From Clostridium sp. MB40-C1 (GTDB lineage: Bacteria; Bacillota; Clostridia; Clostridiales; Clostridiaceae): 64,000 nucleotides of DNA. Under the pieces are notes generated by a model that made no database searches, had not been told where the DNA came from, and saw only the letters and a list, made by a program, of their open reading frames with translations. The stretch spans positions 248,001 to 312,000 of the forward strand of contig NZ_CP133189.1 in assembly GCF_030913655.1 (NCBI RefSeq). Direction: 5' to 3'. Numbering within the stretch: the stretch's first letter is position 1; each line of letters begins with the position of its first letter. The position numbers and the translations under genes were made by a program. Of this stretch, positions 1 to 9,169 are shown one piece after another.

Positions 1-599
1 TTTTGGGGAAAAAGTTTCCGGATAATTCATCAGACGCATATCTTTTGTTAACTTTTGATGGAAACACTTCAGAACAAGTGGAAGCAGACTATGAAACAGT
101 TGCTAATTTATGCTTAGAAGAAGGTGCATTAGATGTATTCATAGTTGATACAGACGAAAGAAAGGAATCAGTATGGTCAGCGAGAGGGGCTTTCCTTGAG
201 GCAATTAAGGCATCTACAACAGATATGGATGAATGTGATGTTGTAGTACCAAGAAACAGGGTTGCAGAATTTATAAAATATACTCATGATTTAGAAAAAG
301 AGTTTGATGTGAGGATACCAAGCTTTGGACATGCTGGAGATGGAAATTTACATGTATACATCTGTAAAGACAATTTAAGTGATGAAGATTGGAAAAAGAA
401 ATTAAAAGAAGTATTTGAATGTATGTATAAAAAATCAGAGGAATTAAAAGGACTAGTATCAGGAGAACACGGTATAGGATATGCTAAGAGAGAATTTATG
501 TTTCATCAATATGGAGAAGAATATATAAGAATTATGAAAGGAATCAAAGGAGTATTTGATCCTAAAAACATATTAAACCCAGGAAAGGTTTGTCAGTAA
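1..599 (+). CDS. lctD: FAD-linked lactate dehydrogenase (LctD/GlcD type), 3' part only
   Basis: This is the C-terminal 198-199 residues of a GlcD/LctD-type FAD oxidase; the 5' part lies before the window. The TTG at position 3 is an internal Leu codon, not a start, as shown by alignment with the complete paralogue at 5695-7092. The two differ at about 16 of 198 residues (about 92 percent identity). The conserved GHAGDGNLH and [12 protein letters not shown] motifs of the FAD-oxidase C-terminal domain are intact and the gene ends normally in TAA. It oxidises a 2-hydroxy acid, most likely lactate, together with an Etf pair. Its presence upstream of a second permease-Etf-dehydrogenase set suggests a tandem duplication whose first half is mostly off the window. 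Confidence 0.9.
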   Translation, partial: LGKKFPDNSSDAYLLLTFDGNTSEQVEADYETVANLCLEEGALDVFIVDTDERKESVWSARGAFLEAIKASTTDMDECDVVVPRNRVAEFIKYTHDLEKEFDVRIPSFGHAGDGNLHVYICKDNLSDEDWKKKLKEVFECMYKKSEELKGLVSGEHGIGYAKREFMFHQYGEEYIRIMKGIKGVFDPKNILNPGKVCQ

Positions 600-608
600 A
601 TATAACAT

Positions 609-651
609 AAAAGAACTAGTGTAAAGAGGGAACTTACACTAGTTCTTTTAT
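609..651 (+). terminator. Rho-independent terminator after first lctD copy
   Basis: A perfect 15-bp stem (610-624 with 634-648, arm AAAGAACTAGTGTAA) closes a 9-nt loop and is followed by a short T-containing tail. It starts 10 nt after the lctD stop. Confidence 0.8.
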
Positions 652-671
652 ATGGGAGGGGTATATAACAT

Positions 672-803
672 ATGTTTGCAACCATTAAAACGGTAAAAGT
701 AAAAGTATATGAGCAAGTTATATTAAAAAAAGAAAATGATGAAGAAATTTTACATTTGTTAATAGTTCTACAATTTAAATGCGGAAGACAAAATGGAGAC
801 TAG
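672..803 (+). pseudogene. Possible remnant of a GntR/FadR-type lactate regulator
   Basis: A 43-codon frame (ATG 672, TAG 801) with a good upstream GGGAGGGG. Its first residues (MFATIKTVKVKVYEQVI) look like the N-terminus of FadR-subfamily GntR regulators, which often start with an F-x-x-I-K...K-V-Y-E-Q-V pattern before the helix-turn-helix. After about 17 residues the similarity is lost and the frame ends, so no DNA-binding domain is present. Lactate permease operons in clostridia are often preceded by such a regulator, so a truncated leftover from the duplication is a reasonable reading. A chance small ORF cannot be excluded. Confidence 0.35.
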
Positions 804-1048
804 TTTCTAATATTTAGGTATAGCTAAGTTTTAAATCTATCTAAAGAATTAGGAATTTATTTTTTTATAAATGGCGCATGTGTATATACAATAAAGTACT
901 TAAAGTTTGATAAATAACTAACTAATATAAAAAAATATACAAATTGAACTTTAAGAAAAAAAAATATTTTGCAAAAATATTGTAATACTACAGGTTTAGG
1001 AACTGGTTGTTATATGTAATAAAAAGTAAAATGTTAATAAAATAACTA

Positions 1049-1107
1049 TTGTGGAAATATTAAGAATTGTGTGATAATATTTAACTGACAGTAAGATCAT
1101 CAGACCA
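1049..1107 (+). promoter_or_regulatory. Candidate lldP promoter with downstream GntR-like operator
   Basis: TTGTGG (1049-1054) and GATAAT (1073-1078) are spaced 18 bp. Just downstream, 1095-1107 reads GATCATCAGACCA, an imperfect palindrome (G-TC....GA-C) with the GACCA half-site typical of FadR-subfamily GntR operators. The leader from about 1085 to the lldP start at 1178 is untranslated. This is pattern matching only. Confidence 0.35.
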
Positions 1108-1177
1108 ATTAGTGTTAAAAAATGTAGCTACATTTTGCCTAAAAGAAAACAAAATAAGGTAAAAGAGGTGTAAGTGT

Positions 1178-2833
1178 ATGTTAGCACTAATAGCATTAAT
1201 ACCCATTATTTTAGTAGGTGTTTTGATGATAAAGTTTGATTTGCCATCTACTAAGGCAATGCCTGTCGGTTTTTTTTCATCTATGATATTAGCAGCTATA
1301 TTTTGGAAAATGCCAGGGAAATGGATAGGAGCAGCAACTATAACAGGAGCTATAAATACAATAGATATATTGCTTATAGTATATGGAGCACTACTTATTC
1401 TTCAAATAATGAAGAAAAGTGGAGGGGTAGATGGAATAGCTCATTCAATGGCGTCTGTATCTACTGACAGAAGAGTTCAAGTTATTATAATAGGATTTTT
1501 AATGGGTGCGTTTTTTGAAGGAGCAGCAGGCTTTGGAACACCAGCAGCAGTAGCAGCTCCGCTACTTGTAGGATTAGGATTTCCACCATTAGTAGCAGCA
1601 ATGGTAGCTTTAATAGGAAATAGTGCGCCAGTAACTTTTGGTGCAGCAGGGACTCCGATAATAGGAGGATTTGCTAATTTAAAAACTATGGTGGAAGCTG
1701 GGGGATTTAATGGAGATTTCACAACCTTTTTAGCTAATGTAGGTGGTTTTGCAGGAATACTACATTTTTTAGCAGGTTCATTTGTTCCACTTGCTATGGT
1801 TTGTTCTATGACACTAGTTGTTGATAAGAGTATTAAGAAGGGGTTGGAGGCACTACCATTAGCTTTATTTGGTGGTTTAGTTTTTACTGTACCTGAAGTG
1901 TTGATTTCAAACTTTGTAGGACCAGAACTCCCATCACTACTTGGTGCTTTAATAGCAATTCCAGTGTTTATAGGGGCAATAAAAAAGGGATTTTTTGTGC
2001 CAAAAACTAGTTGGAATTTTAAACCACATGATGAATGGGAAGAAGATTGGGAAGGTGAAGTTGCAGCAATGCAATCTGACTTACAATCTAAAAATATTAT
2101 GAGTTCAGGAAAAGCATGGGCTCCATATATTTTAATAGGTGTATTGCTTTTATTAGGTAGATTGAAATGGATAGGACTTACTCCTATATTAAAATCATGG
2201 GATGTATCATGGAATAACATTTTAGGAACATCTTTATCAAGAGGAATAACACCTCTTTATAATCCAGGTGTTATTCCATTTATGTTAGTTGCGTTAATAA
2301 TACCATTTATGCATGGATTAGATAAAAAAGAGGCAGCAAGTTGTTGGAAAGAAACTTTAAAACAAGTAAAACCGTCAGCTATAGCATTATTTTTTGCATT
2401 AGGAATGACTTATATAATGATGAATGCAGGAGCAGCAGCAAAAGCAGATTCAATGCTTATAGTAATAGCTAAGACAGCAGCGAATTTTGCAGGAAAAGGA
2501 TGGTATATATTAGCACCAATAGTTGGTATATTAGGAGCATTTATATCGGGAAGTTGTACTGTATCGGATATTATGTTTGGTGGGCTTCAATTTAGTGCTG
2601 CAAAACAAATAGGAATACCTGTAACACCTATAATTGCACTTCAAACAATAGGTGGGGCAGCAGGTAATATGATATGTGTACACAATGTAGTAGCAGCATT
2701 GACAACAGTTGGGCTTATTGGCAAGGAAGGTAAGATTATGAAAAATAATGTTAAGATTGCATTAGCTTATGGAATTTTTACAGGTATATGTGCAATGATT
2801 ATTGCAAACGTATTCATGAAGAATATATTTTAA
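1178..2833 (+). CDS. lldP: L-lactate permease
   Basis: A 551-residue polytopic membrane protein of the LctP/LldP family (lactate/glycolate:H+ symport). It shows many hydrophobic helices, the family's glycine/alanine-rich stretch around residues 110-165 (FFEGAAGFGTPAAVAAPLL, then GNSAPVTFGAAGTP) and the C-terminal GSCTVSDIMFG and GGAAGNMICVHN motifs. Length is typical. The ATG at 1178 follows AAAGAGGTG at a proper distance. It sits upstream of etfB-etfA-lctD, so it most likely imports the lactate oxidised by that complex. The gap to etfB (540 bp) has been widened by a repeat element, so the downstream genes may need their own promoter. Confidence 0.93.
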   Translation: MLALIALIPIILVGVLMIKFDLPSTKAMPVGFFSSMILAAIFWKMPGKWIGAATITGAINTIDILLIVYGALLILQIMKKSGGVDGIAHSMASVSTDRRVQVIIIGFLMGAFFEGAAGFGTPAAVAAPLLVGLGFPPLVAAMVALIGNSAPVTFGAAGTPIIGGFANLKTMVEAGGFNGDFTTFLANVGGFAGILHFLAGSFVPLAMVCSMTLVVDKSIKKGLEALPLALFGGLVFTVPEVLISNFVGPELPSLLGALIAIPVFIGAIKKGFFVPKTSWNFKPHDEWEEDWEGEVAAMQSDLQSKNIMSSGKAWAPYILIGVLLLLGRLKWIGLTPILKSWDVSWNNILGTSLSRGITPLYNPGVIPFMLVALIIPFMHGLDKKEAASCWKETLKQVKPSAIALFFALGMTYIMMNAGAAAKADSMLIVIAKTAANFAGKGWYILAPIVGILGAFISGSCTVSDIMFGGLQFSAAKQIGIPVTPIIALQTIGGAAGNMICVHNVVAALTTVGLIGKEGKIMKNNVKIALAYGIFTGICAMIIANVFMKNIF

Positions 2834-2846
2834 TAATTTATATAAA

Positions 2847-3110
2847 TGAGAAAATTCCATAATTGAAAAATATATAACTCCATGCAAGTTTCATTGTTCA
2901 CTGCTTCGAAAATTTTTCTTATCAAGGTTAGGAATAAGCTTAAAATGTAGTAAAAGACAAATTTTAAGGCGCTGCTCACAATAAACAGGATTCTTGACTT
3001 CAGGTGGAGTTTTTGCTCCAACTGAAGGTTAGAAACCGTTATCCAGGGTTGTAAACATCGGACAAAACTTGCATTCCATATTTTGAATTTGTAATTATGC
3101 AATTTGCTCA
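2847..3110. repeat. R1 fold-back repeat, copy 1 (with internal insertion)
   Basis: One of five R1 copies. The ends are TGAGNAAATTNCATAATT and its complement. Inside, an arm GCAAGTTTCATTGTTCACTGC is mirrored further on by sequence from 2968 (AAGGCGCTGCTCACAATAAA) and 3064 (AAACTTGC). The loop keeps the family's GAATAA..TTAAAATGTAG. This copy is longer than the others because about 78 bp (2985-3062) interrupts the right arm. It lies between lldP and etfB and holds no credible gene. Confidence 0.8.
2985..3062. other. 78-bp insertion inside R1 copy 1, with its own hairpin
   Basis: Compared with the other R1 copies, the right arm is interrupted between CACAATAAA and AAAACTTGC. The inserted DNA holds a 12-bp stem (2998-3009 with 3016-3027, CTTCAGGTGGAG and CTCCAACTGAAG, two mismatches) and ends in ACATCGGAC. 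No other copy of the hairpin was found in the window. Confidence 0.55.
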
Positions 3111-3122
3111 AATATAAAGACG

Positions 3123-3150
3123 TACTAGGAATTGAAATATATTCCTAGTA
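3123..3150. other. Short hairpin upstream of etfB
   Basis: A perfect 10-bp stem TACTAGGAAT / ATTCCTAGTA with an 8-nt loop. There is no T-run after it, so it is not a clear terminator. The rest of 3111-3373 shows nothing else recognisable apart from the etfB ribosome binding site GGAGG. Confidence 0.35.
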
Positions 3151-3373
3151 TATCTAATGTAATTAATTTGTAAAGAATATAGTATATATGGGTAATAAAG
3201 GTTTTAAACTAAATAAAAGGTACAAAGTAGTCATTTGAGGTGGGGTTTTAGTTAAGATTAGATAAATATGATTATGATATAGAAGGTATTAGCTGAAACT
3301 CTACTTATTTATAAATAACTGGTAAGGTCATAGTACCAGGGGATTAAATAAATATTAAAATGGAGGAGCAGAA

Positions 3374-4162
3374 ATGGAGATTTTGGTTTGTATTAAACAG
3401 GTACCAGGAACTACAAAAGTTGAGGTCGATCCAGTTACGGGAGTATTAAAAAGAGATGGAATTGATTCAAAGATGAATCCCTATGATTTGTTTGCATTAG
3501 AGACGGCTTTTAGAATTAGAAAAGAGAAAGGTGGAAAAGTCAATGTTATTACTATGGGGCCACCACAAGCAAAAGATATTATAAAAGAGGCATACATGAT
3601 GGGCGCAGACGAAGGAACTCTTTTATCGGATAGAAAATTTGCTGGAGCCGATGTACTTGCTACTGCGTATACACTTTCACAAGGAGTTAAAATGACAGGA
3701 AATCCTGAACTTATAATCTGTGGAAAACAAACAACAGACGGAGATACAGCTCAAGTTGGACCGGAGATTGCTGAATATTTAGGAATACCCCATGTAGCTA
3801 ATGTAAGAAAAATAATAGAAGTAGGAAGCAAAACAATAACTGTAGAAATGGATATGGCAGAGACTGTTGAAGTACAAGAGATAGAATATCCTTGTTTAAT
3901 AACTGTGGAGAAAGATATTTATACCCCAAGATTACCATCTTATAAGATTAAGTTAGATACACAGGATAGGAAAATAAATTTATTTAGTTTGAATAATTTT
4001 GAAGACAAAAATGAAAAACATTATGGACTTAATGGTTCAGCAACTCAAGTTGAAAGAATATTCCCTCCAGAGGTTAACACAGACAAAGAGTTATGGGAGG
4101 GAACAGGAGAAAATTTAAGAGATAGGTTATTTGAGAAGTTAAAAGATATGAAATTTGTTTAG
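3374..4162 (+). CDS. etfB: Electron transfer flavoprotein beta subunit (lactate dehydrogenase complex)
   Basis: A 262-residue EtfB/LctB: it starts [20 protein letters not shown], has the family signature region around residues 110-135 ([23 protein letters not shown]) and normal length. It forms the flavin- and nucleotide-binding heterodimer with EtfA. Next to the ferredoxin-type EtfA and LctD it matches the LctBCD organisation of Acetobacterium woodii, where the complex couples lactate oxidation by NAD+ to consumption of reduced ferredoxin (confurcation). The ATG follows TGGAGGAG. The 150-bp gap to etfA has no obvious feature, so the genes are probably cotranscribed. Confidence 0.93.
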   Translation: MEILVCIKQVPGTTKVEVDPVTGVLKRDGIDSKMNPYDLFALETAFRIRKEKGGKVNVITMGPPQAKDIIKEAYMMGADEGTLLSDRKFAGADVLATAYTLSQGVKMTGNPELIICGKQTTDGDTAQVGPEIAEYLGIPHVANVRKIIEVGSKTITVEMDMAETVEVQEIEYPCLITVEKDIYTPRLPSYKIKLDTQDRKINLFSLNNFEDKNEKHYGLNGSATQVERIFPPEVNTDKELWEGTGENLRDRLFEKLKDMKFV

Positions 4163-4312
4163 AAAAATATATGTTAATTTCTAATTTATTATATAGAAAA
4201 TTATTAAGAATTAAAGTTTGGAAGACATGGTTAGCATATTAAAATTTTAAAGTGAACAATAATATATTATTGTGAAATAAAAAGAGCTTTAAAGTAAAGA
4301 GGAGGATGAGAA

Positions 4313-5530
4313 ATGGGAAAGTTAGTAATTCATGAAGAGAAATTAAATAAAGAAATTATAGAAAAATTAGTTGATATATGTCCATTTAATGCTATAGAAG
4401 AAAAAAATGAAAAAATAGAAATTACAGCAGGATGTAAGATGTGCAAATTGTGTGTTAAAAAGGGGCCAGAAGGGGTAATTGAATTTGTAGAAGATGAAGA
4501 AATACAGATAGATAAAGACAAGTGGAATGGTATTGCGGTTTATGTAGACCATGTTCAAGGTAGAGTACATCCAGTAACATATGAACTTATAGGAAAAGGA
4601 AGAGAGCTTGCAGCTAAAATAAACCATCCAGTTTATTGTGTTTTTATAGGTCATAATATAAAAGATAAAGCAGAAGAATTACTGCACTATGGCGTAGACG
4701 AAGTTTTTGTATATGATTATGAGGAGTTAAAAGATTTCCGAATAGAGCCATATACAGCGGCTTTTGAAGATTTTATAACTAAAGTTAAACCATCTTCAAT
4801 TTTAGTTGGAGCAACAACAGTAGGAAGATCTTTAGCTCCAAGAGTAGCAGCTAGGTTTAGTACAGGATTAACTGCTGATTGTACAGTTTTGGATATGAAA
4901 GAAAATACTGATTTAGTTCAAATAAGACCTGCTTTTGGTGGTAACATAATGGCTCAAATTATTACTACAAATGCAAGACCACAGTTCTGTACAGTAAGGT
5001 ATAAAATTTTTACAGCTCCTGAGAGAGAAGAAAATGTAAAGGGCAAGATCACAATATGTGAAACAAATAGAGAAAGATTTGCTTCAAAGATTAAGGTGCT
5101 GGAAGTAACTAAGAAAGAAAAAGAAATGAGTATATCTGAGGCTGAAGTAATTGTAGCAGCAGGTAGAGGAATTAAGTCTGAAAAAGATATGCAACTTATT
5201 CAAGAACTTGCAGATCTTCTAGGTGGACAAATAGCAGGAACAAGACCTCTTGTTGAAGCAGGATGGATAGATCCAAGACAGCAGATAGGATTAAGTGGAA
5301 GAACAGTAAAACCTAAAATTATAATTACTTGTGGAATACAAGGTTCTGTTCAATTTGTAGCAGGAATGAAAAATTCAGATTGTATAATCTCAATAAATAA
5401 GGATCCAAATGCATCAATATTTAATGTTTCTCATTATGGATTAGTAGGGGATTTGTATGAAATTATACCTGGATTAATTGAAAAGATAAAAACTTGTGGA
5501 AATTTATCAGAGGCAGCAGCGTCAATTTAG
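4313..5530 (+). CDS. etfA: Electron transfer flavoprotein alpha subunit with N-terminal [4Fe-4S] domain
   Basis: A 405-residue EtfA/LctC. Residues 20-60 add a ferredoxin-like segment with Cys23, Cys41, Cys44 and Cys47 (ICPFNA...CKMCKLC), enough for one [4Fe-4S] cluster. This extension is typical of Etf proteins in bifurcating or confurcating dehydrogenases and absent from classical EtfA. The C-terminal third carries the FAD-binding signature (LGGQIAGTRPLVEAGWIDPRQQIG, then INKDPNASIFNVSHYGLVGD). The start is supported by GAGGAGGATGAGAA. It is followed after 164 bp by lctD. Role: passes electrons between LctD flavin, NAD+ and ferredoxin. Confidence 0.93.
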   Translation: MGKLVIHEEKLNKEIIEKLVDICPFNAIEEKNEKIEITAGCKMCKLCVKKGPEGVIEFVEDEEIQIDKDKWNGIAVYVDHVQGRVHPVTYELIGKGRELAAKINHPVYCVFIGHNIKDKAEELLHYGVDEVFVYDYEELKDFRIEPYTAAFEDFITKVKPSSILVGATTVGRSLAPRVAARFSTGLTADCTVLDMKENTDLVQIRPAFGGNIMAQIITTNARPQFCTVRYKIFTAPEREENVKGKITICETNRERFASKIKVLEVTKKEKEMSISEAEVIVAAGRGIKSEKDMQLIQELADLLGGQIAGTRPLVEAGWIDPRQQIGLSGRTVKPKIIITCGIQGSVQFVAGMKNSDCIISINKDPNASIFNVSHYGLVGDLYEIIPGLIEKIKTCGNLSEAAASI

Positions 5531-5690
5531 TAACCAGATACTAGATGCCAGTAACCAGTAGAGTAGCTAGAGGTTAGACGCTAGGTGGTTGGGATTTTCT
5601 GTGAAACAGAAAATTAGTTATATTAATTATTGGAAATTGGCAACTAGTTACTAAAAAGCTAGTGATTAATAAGTAAAACGGGGAGGTTTT
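5531..5690. repeat. CTAG/TTAG-rich low-complexity spacer with a small hairpin
   Basis: The spacer between etfA and lctD is built from repeated CTAG, AGTAACCAGT and GCTAG words. It contains a 9-bp stem ATTTTCTGT/ACAGAAAAT at 5594-5614. Similar CTAG-rich spacers occur at 33628-33880, 41340-41500 and 54122-54160. No gene is seen. Confidence 0.5.
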
Positions 5691-5694
5691 AAGG

Positions 5695-7092
5695 ATGGAA
5701 TATAATAAAATAGATGCTAAAGATATTAAATTTATAAAAGAAATAGTTGGTATAGATAATATATTTGTAGGAGAAGAAATAAGTGAAGATTATAGCCATG
5801 ATGAATTAGGCGGAATAAGTCACATGCCAGATGTACTAGTAAAAGTACATTCAGCAGAAGAAGTTTCAAAAATAATGAAACATGCATATGAAAATACTAT
5901 TCCAGTTGTAGCAAGAGGTTCAGGTACAGGACTTGTAGGAGCATCAGTTCCAATCCATGGTGGAATAATGGTAGATTTAACAGAAATGAATAACATTTTA
6001 GAACTAGATGAAGAAAACTTAACACTTACAGTAGAACCAGGGGTGCTCCTTATGGAGATTGGAAAATTTGTAGAGGAACATGACTTTTTTTATCCACCAG
6101 ATCCAGGTGAAAAGAGTGCTACAATAGGAGGAAATATAAGTACCAATGCAGGTGGAATGAGAGCAGTTAAATATGGTGTAACAAGAGATTATATAAGAGG
6201 ACTTGAAGTTGTACTACCAACAGGAGAAATATTGAATTTAGGTGGAAAAGTAGTTAAAAATAGTTCGGGGTACAGTATAAAAGATTTAATAATAGGTTCA
6301 GAAGGAACTCTTGGAGTAATTACAAAGGCTATTCTTAAGTTATTACCACTACCAAAGAAGTCAATAAGTTTGTTAATTCCATTTTCTAATTTTGATAAAG
6401 CTATAGAAATGGTACCTAAAATTATAAAATCAAAGGCAATACCAACAGCTATAGAATTTATGACAAGAGATACTATACTTTCAGCAGAAGAGTTTTTAGG
6501 AAAGAAATTCCCAGATAATTCATCAGATGCATATCTTTTATTAACTTTTGATGGAAATACTACAGAACAGGTAGAGGCAGACTATGAAACAGTTGCTAAC
6601 CTATGCTTACAAGAAGGGGCACTAGATGTATTTATAGTTGATACAGATGAAAGAAAAGAATCAGTGTGGTCAGCAAGAGGAGCTTTTCTTGAGGCGATTA
6701 AGGCATCTACAACAGATATAGATGAATGTGATGTTGTAGTACCAAGAAACAAAGTAGCAGAATTTATAAAATATACTTATGAGTTAGAAAAAGAGTTTGA
6801 TGTAAGAATACCAAGCTTTGGACATGCAGGAGATGGAAACTTACATGTGTATATTTGTAAGGATAATTTAAGTGATGAAGAGTGGGAAAAGAAAACAAAA
6901 GAAGTGTTCCAGTGTATGTATAGAAAATCGGAGGAAATGCATGGGCTAGTATCAGGAGAACATGGAATTGGATATGCTAAGAGAGAGTTTATGTTTCACC
7001 AATATGGAGAAGAATATGTAAGAATCATGAAAGAAATTAAAAAAGTATTTGACCCTAAAAACATACTAAATCCAGGAAAAGTTTGTCAATAG
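5695..7092 (+). CDS. lctD: FAD-linked lactate dehydrogenase (LctD/GlcD type)
   Basis: A 465-residue FAD-binding oxidase, full length for the GlcD family. The PCMH FAD-binding domain shows [20 protein letters not shown] near residue 75 and [21 protein letters not shown] near residue 140. The C-terminal domain has GHAGDGNLH (about 376-384) and [11 protein letters not shown] (about 420-430). With EtfB/EtfA it should form a lactate:NAD+ oxidoreductase driven by reduced ferredoxin, as known for LctBCD. Start ATG after GGGGAGG. It is about 92 percent identical over the last 198 residues to the partial gene at 1-599. D-2-hydroxyacid substrates other than lactate are possible; the adjacent lactate permease favours lactate. 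Confidence 0.92.
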   Translation: MEYNKIDAKDIKFIKEIVGIDNIFVGEEISEDYSHDELGGISHMPDVLVKVHSAEEVSKIMKHAYENTIPVVARGSGTGLVGASVPIHGGIMVDLTEMNNILELDEENLTLTVEPGVLLMEIGKFVEEHDFFYPPDPGEKSATIGGNISTNAGGMRAVKYGVTRDYIRGLEVVLPTGEILNLGGKVVKNSSGYSIKDLIIGSEGTLGVITKAILKLLPLPKKSISLLIPFSNFDKAIEMVPKIIKSKAIPTAIEFMTRDTILSAEEFLGKKFPDNSSDAYLLLTFDGNTTEQVEADYETVANLCLQEGALDVFIVDTDERKESVWSARGAFLEAIKASTTDIDECDVVVPRNKVAEFIKYTYELEKEFDVRIPSFGHAGDGNLHVYICKDNLSDEEWEKKTKEVFQCMYRKSEEMHGLVSGEHGIGYAKREFMFHQYGEEYVRIMKEIKKVFDPKNILNPGKVCQ

Positions 7093-7161
7093 AAAACAAT
7101 AAAAGAGAATAATTAGTTTATATTGTTGAAAAATACTAGTAAAAGATTATTTTTCACTGAA

Positions 7162-7260
7162 GGGGCTATCTTGAAATAGAAAATAACATGATATATTAAA
7201 TGTTTTTTTAGATTGAAACATGAATATATTGTTGTTGAATTTATTTTGAGATAGCTTTTT
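7162..7260 (+). terminator. Long imperfect hairpin ending in a T-run after lctD
   Basis: GGCTATCTTGAAATA (7164-7178) pairs with TTATTTTGAGATAGCT (about 7240-7255), followed by TTTTT. About 60 nt lie between the arms. A hairpin of the same GGCTAT type with a long loop ends ptsG (60261-60372). Confidence 0.5.
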
Positions 7261-7379
7261 ATTGTTACAAATGAAGTAATTATAAGTAAGTTATAGATTT
7301 AAATGGACTTATAGAAGAAATAACACCACATCTATTATATATAAATACATTTAAGTAAATTATTTACAAAAATAGAATG

Positions 7380-7417
7380 AAATTTACTATAAATAACTGG
7401 TTATTTATAGTAAATTT
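7380..7417. terminator. Perfect 18-bp hairpin with 2-nt loop
   Basis: 7380-7397 and 7400-7417 are exact complements (arm AAATTTACTATAAATAAC, loop TG). It lies downstream of the minus-strand DUF4397 gene and could terminate it, but no strong T-run follows on that strand. Confidence 0.45.
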
Positions 7418-7469
7418 GTTATAATAAGAATAGAGTTTATATATTAGTAGATTCTATTTTATAAATATA

Positions 7470-8102
7470 TTAAAATTTAATATAAGTATTCCCATCAAGA
7501 GGAATTAAAACTTGGAGAGGAGGTTTATCTCCCAGTAAACCAACTGCATAAATTGTATAAAATCTATTTCCCTTTAGTCTTATATTCGGTATAGTTAAAG
7601 CTATTTTGTCTGTCCCAGTTGGTCTGGCTTGTATTGTGTATGTGCCAGGATCTACAGCTATATAATTTGTTAAATCTTCAAATCCTACATTTTCAAAAAG
7701 TATTTTTCCATTAGGAAGTGTTATGTCTACTCGTGGAGTATTTGGAGATAAGTGACCAAATCTAACATAAGCTTTATTTTCTATTTGAGGTATTATAGGG
7801 TCTACAAAAGGCATAAGACGTATATTTGCTAATTTATTGATAGCAGCTACAGTATATATAGTCTCAGGTTCAAGAATTAAATTAGTATTTATAACAGGAT
7901 TTATGGTCTTACCACTAGAGAATATTTTAATATTATATCTTCCAGGAGGAACTTGTAAGTACTCTGTAAAACCTTTATAGGGTAGGTTTTTAGCTATTAA
8001 ATTTCCATTTGCATAAACATCTACAGGAGGTGCATCTGGAGATGCATGAAGAATCCTGATAAAAGATTTCATGTTGGTTCTAAAATAAGGATAAAAATAC
8101 AT
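7470..8102 (-). CDS. DUF4397 domain protein (two repeats)
   Basis: About 210 residues, made of two DUF4397-like beta repeats: one from about residue 14 (SFIRILHASPDAPPVDVYANG) and a second from about residue 112 (AYVRFGHLSPNTPRVDITLPNG). Both keep the R-x-x-H-x-S-P-x-x-P-x-V-D core. No signal peptide or membrane segment is visible, so it may be cytoplasmic or, in a spore former, a spore-layer protein; that is a guess. The frame is open from a GTG at 8114, but that GTG lies inside the ribosome binding site AAAGGTG, so ATG 8102 is preferred; a later ATG (MKSFIRIL) is also possible. Function unknown. Confidence 0.8.
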   Translation of the reverse strand: MYFYPYFRTNMKSFIRILHASPDAPPVDVYANGNLIAKNLPYKGFTEYLQVPPGRYNIKIFSSGKTINPVINTNLILEPETIYTVAAINKLANIRLMPFVDPIIPQIENKAYVRFGHLSPNTPRVDITLPNGKILFENVGFEDLTNYIAVDPGTYTIQARPTGTDKIALTIPNIRLKGNRFYTIYAVGLLGDKPPLQVLIPLDGNTYIKF

Positions 8103-8244
8103 GAATTTTGTCACCTTTCATAATTATTTTACATAGTATAGGGTATGATATATGCATAAAATTAGTGAATAAATATTTTATATTTAAGAATTTTGGCTAG
8201 GGAAATAAGTTTAAAGTATGGTAATGGTTTAGGGGGAATATAAG

Positions 8245-9135
8245 TTGAAACATATAGACAGGATAAGAGGTGGATTGTTTGGAGCAGCTTGCGGAGATGC
8301 CTTGCATAGGTGTTTAAAAAACATCAGAAATAAGAAAATATATAAAGGATCCATAAATGATATTAAGCAATACTATTTAGTTTATGGAGATGGAAAAATT
8401 ACTGATGATACAAGAATGATGATTGCTATTGCAAAAAGTGTAATAGAGTCTCCAGAAGATCCTATTGATTTAATGGGAAAACGGTTTATAGAAATACATT
8501 ATAATAATCCTATAAATTTAGGATTGACTATAAGAGTAGCCATTGGTGAATATGAAAAATGCAAAGATTGGAAAAAGGCAGCTTTAAAAACTCACTTAAG
8601 ATTAGGAGGAAGAAGCGAAGGAAATGGAACATTAATGAGAACTATACCAATAGCTTTGTATTACGATGATGTCCATAAAATGATAAATATTACAAAAAAA
8701 CAGTCGAATTTAACTCATTATAGCAGAAATGCTTCAGAAGCATGTATCTTTTATAATATACTAGCTTATAGCTATGTAAGAGGTGAGGATAAATATGAAG
8801 CTTTTATAAATAATGTTAAAAGATTTCCTGAATATGAAGATATACTAGATAAGGGAGAAAATAGTTTTACTAAAACGGGATGTGCGGTAGATACTTTAAA
8901 GTGCTCTTTATGGTGTCTTTTAAATACAGAATCTTATGAAGAAGCAATTATAAAGGCTATAAATGTTTATGATAACAAAGATACTGTAGCAACAATAGCA
9001 GGTGGAATTGCAGGAGTCTATTACGGATATAATGCTATAGAGAAGACATGGAAACAAAATTTAGCTATTAAAGAAGAATTGTTAAATATAAGTGATAGAT
9101 TTTGGTTAAATAATAATGTATATTTAACACAATAA
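8245..9135 (+). CDS. ADP-ribosylglycohydrolase family protein
   Basis: A 296-residue DraG/ARH-like all-alpha protein. It shows the N-terminal GxxxGDAL motif (GLFGAACGDALH), the metal-ligand motif TDDT (residues 53-56), the central GNGTLMRTIPIAL segment and the C-terminal DTVATIAGGIAG. These enzymes remove ADP-ribose from proteins or small molecules using two Mg ions. In the usual C-terminal D-x-D-T motif, the first Asp is replaced: the sequence is D243-N-K-D-T247, with an Asp one position earlier, so metal binding may be altered. The TTG start is supported by AGGGGG 8 nt upstream. It stands just before the SbcD-like gene (34-bp gap), but no functional link is known. Confidence 0.85.
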   Translation: MKHIDRIRGGLFGAACGDALHRCLKNIRNKKIYKGSINDIKQYYLVYGDGKITDDTRMMIAIAKSVIESPEDPIDLMGKRFIEIHYNNPINLGLTIRVAIGEYEKCKDWKKAALKTHLRLGGRSEGNGTLMRTIPIALYYDDVHKMINITKKQSNLTHYSRNASEACIFYNILAYSYVRGEDKYEAFINNVKRFPEYEDILDKGENSFTKTGCAVDTLKCSLWCLLNTESYEEAIIKAINVYDNKDTVATIAGGIAGVYYGYNAIEKTWKQNLAIKEELLNISDRFWLNNNVYLTQ

Positions 9136-9169
9136 GCTTATAAACATAAAAAACTTAAGGAGATTGTAG

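Noticed and set aside
1477-2220. Long open frame on the minus strand inside lldP
   Set aside because: It lies entirely within the clearly coding lactate permease, its translation is low-complexity Pro/Ala/Ser, and it has no ribosome binding site or family motif.
2830-3111. 93-codon frame on the minus strand downstream of lldP
   Set aside because: It coincides with R1 copy 1 and is a by-product of the fold-back repeat; other R1 copies do not keep the frame.
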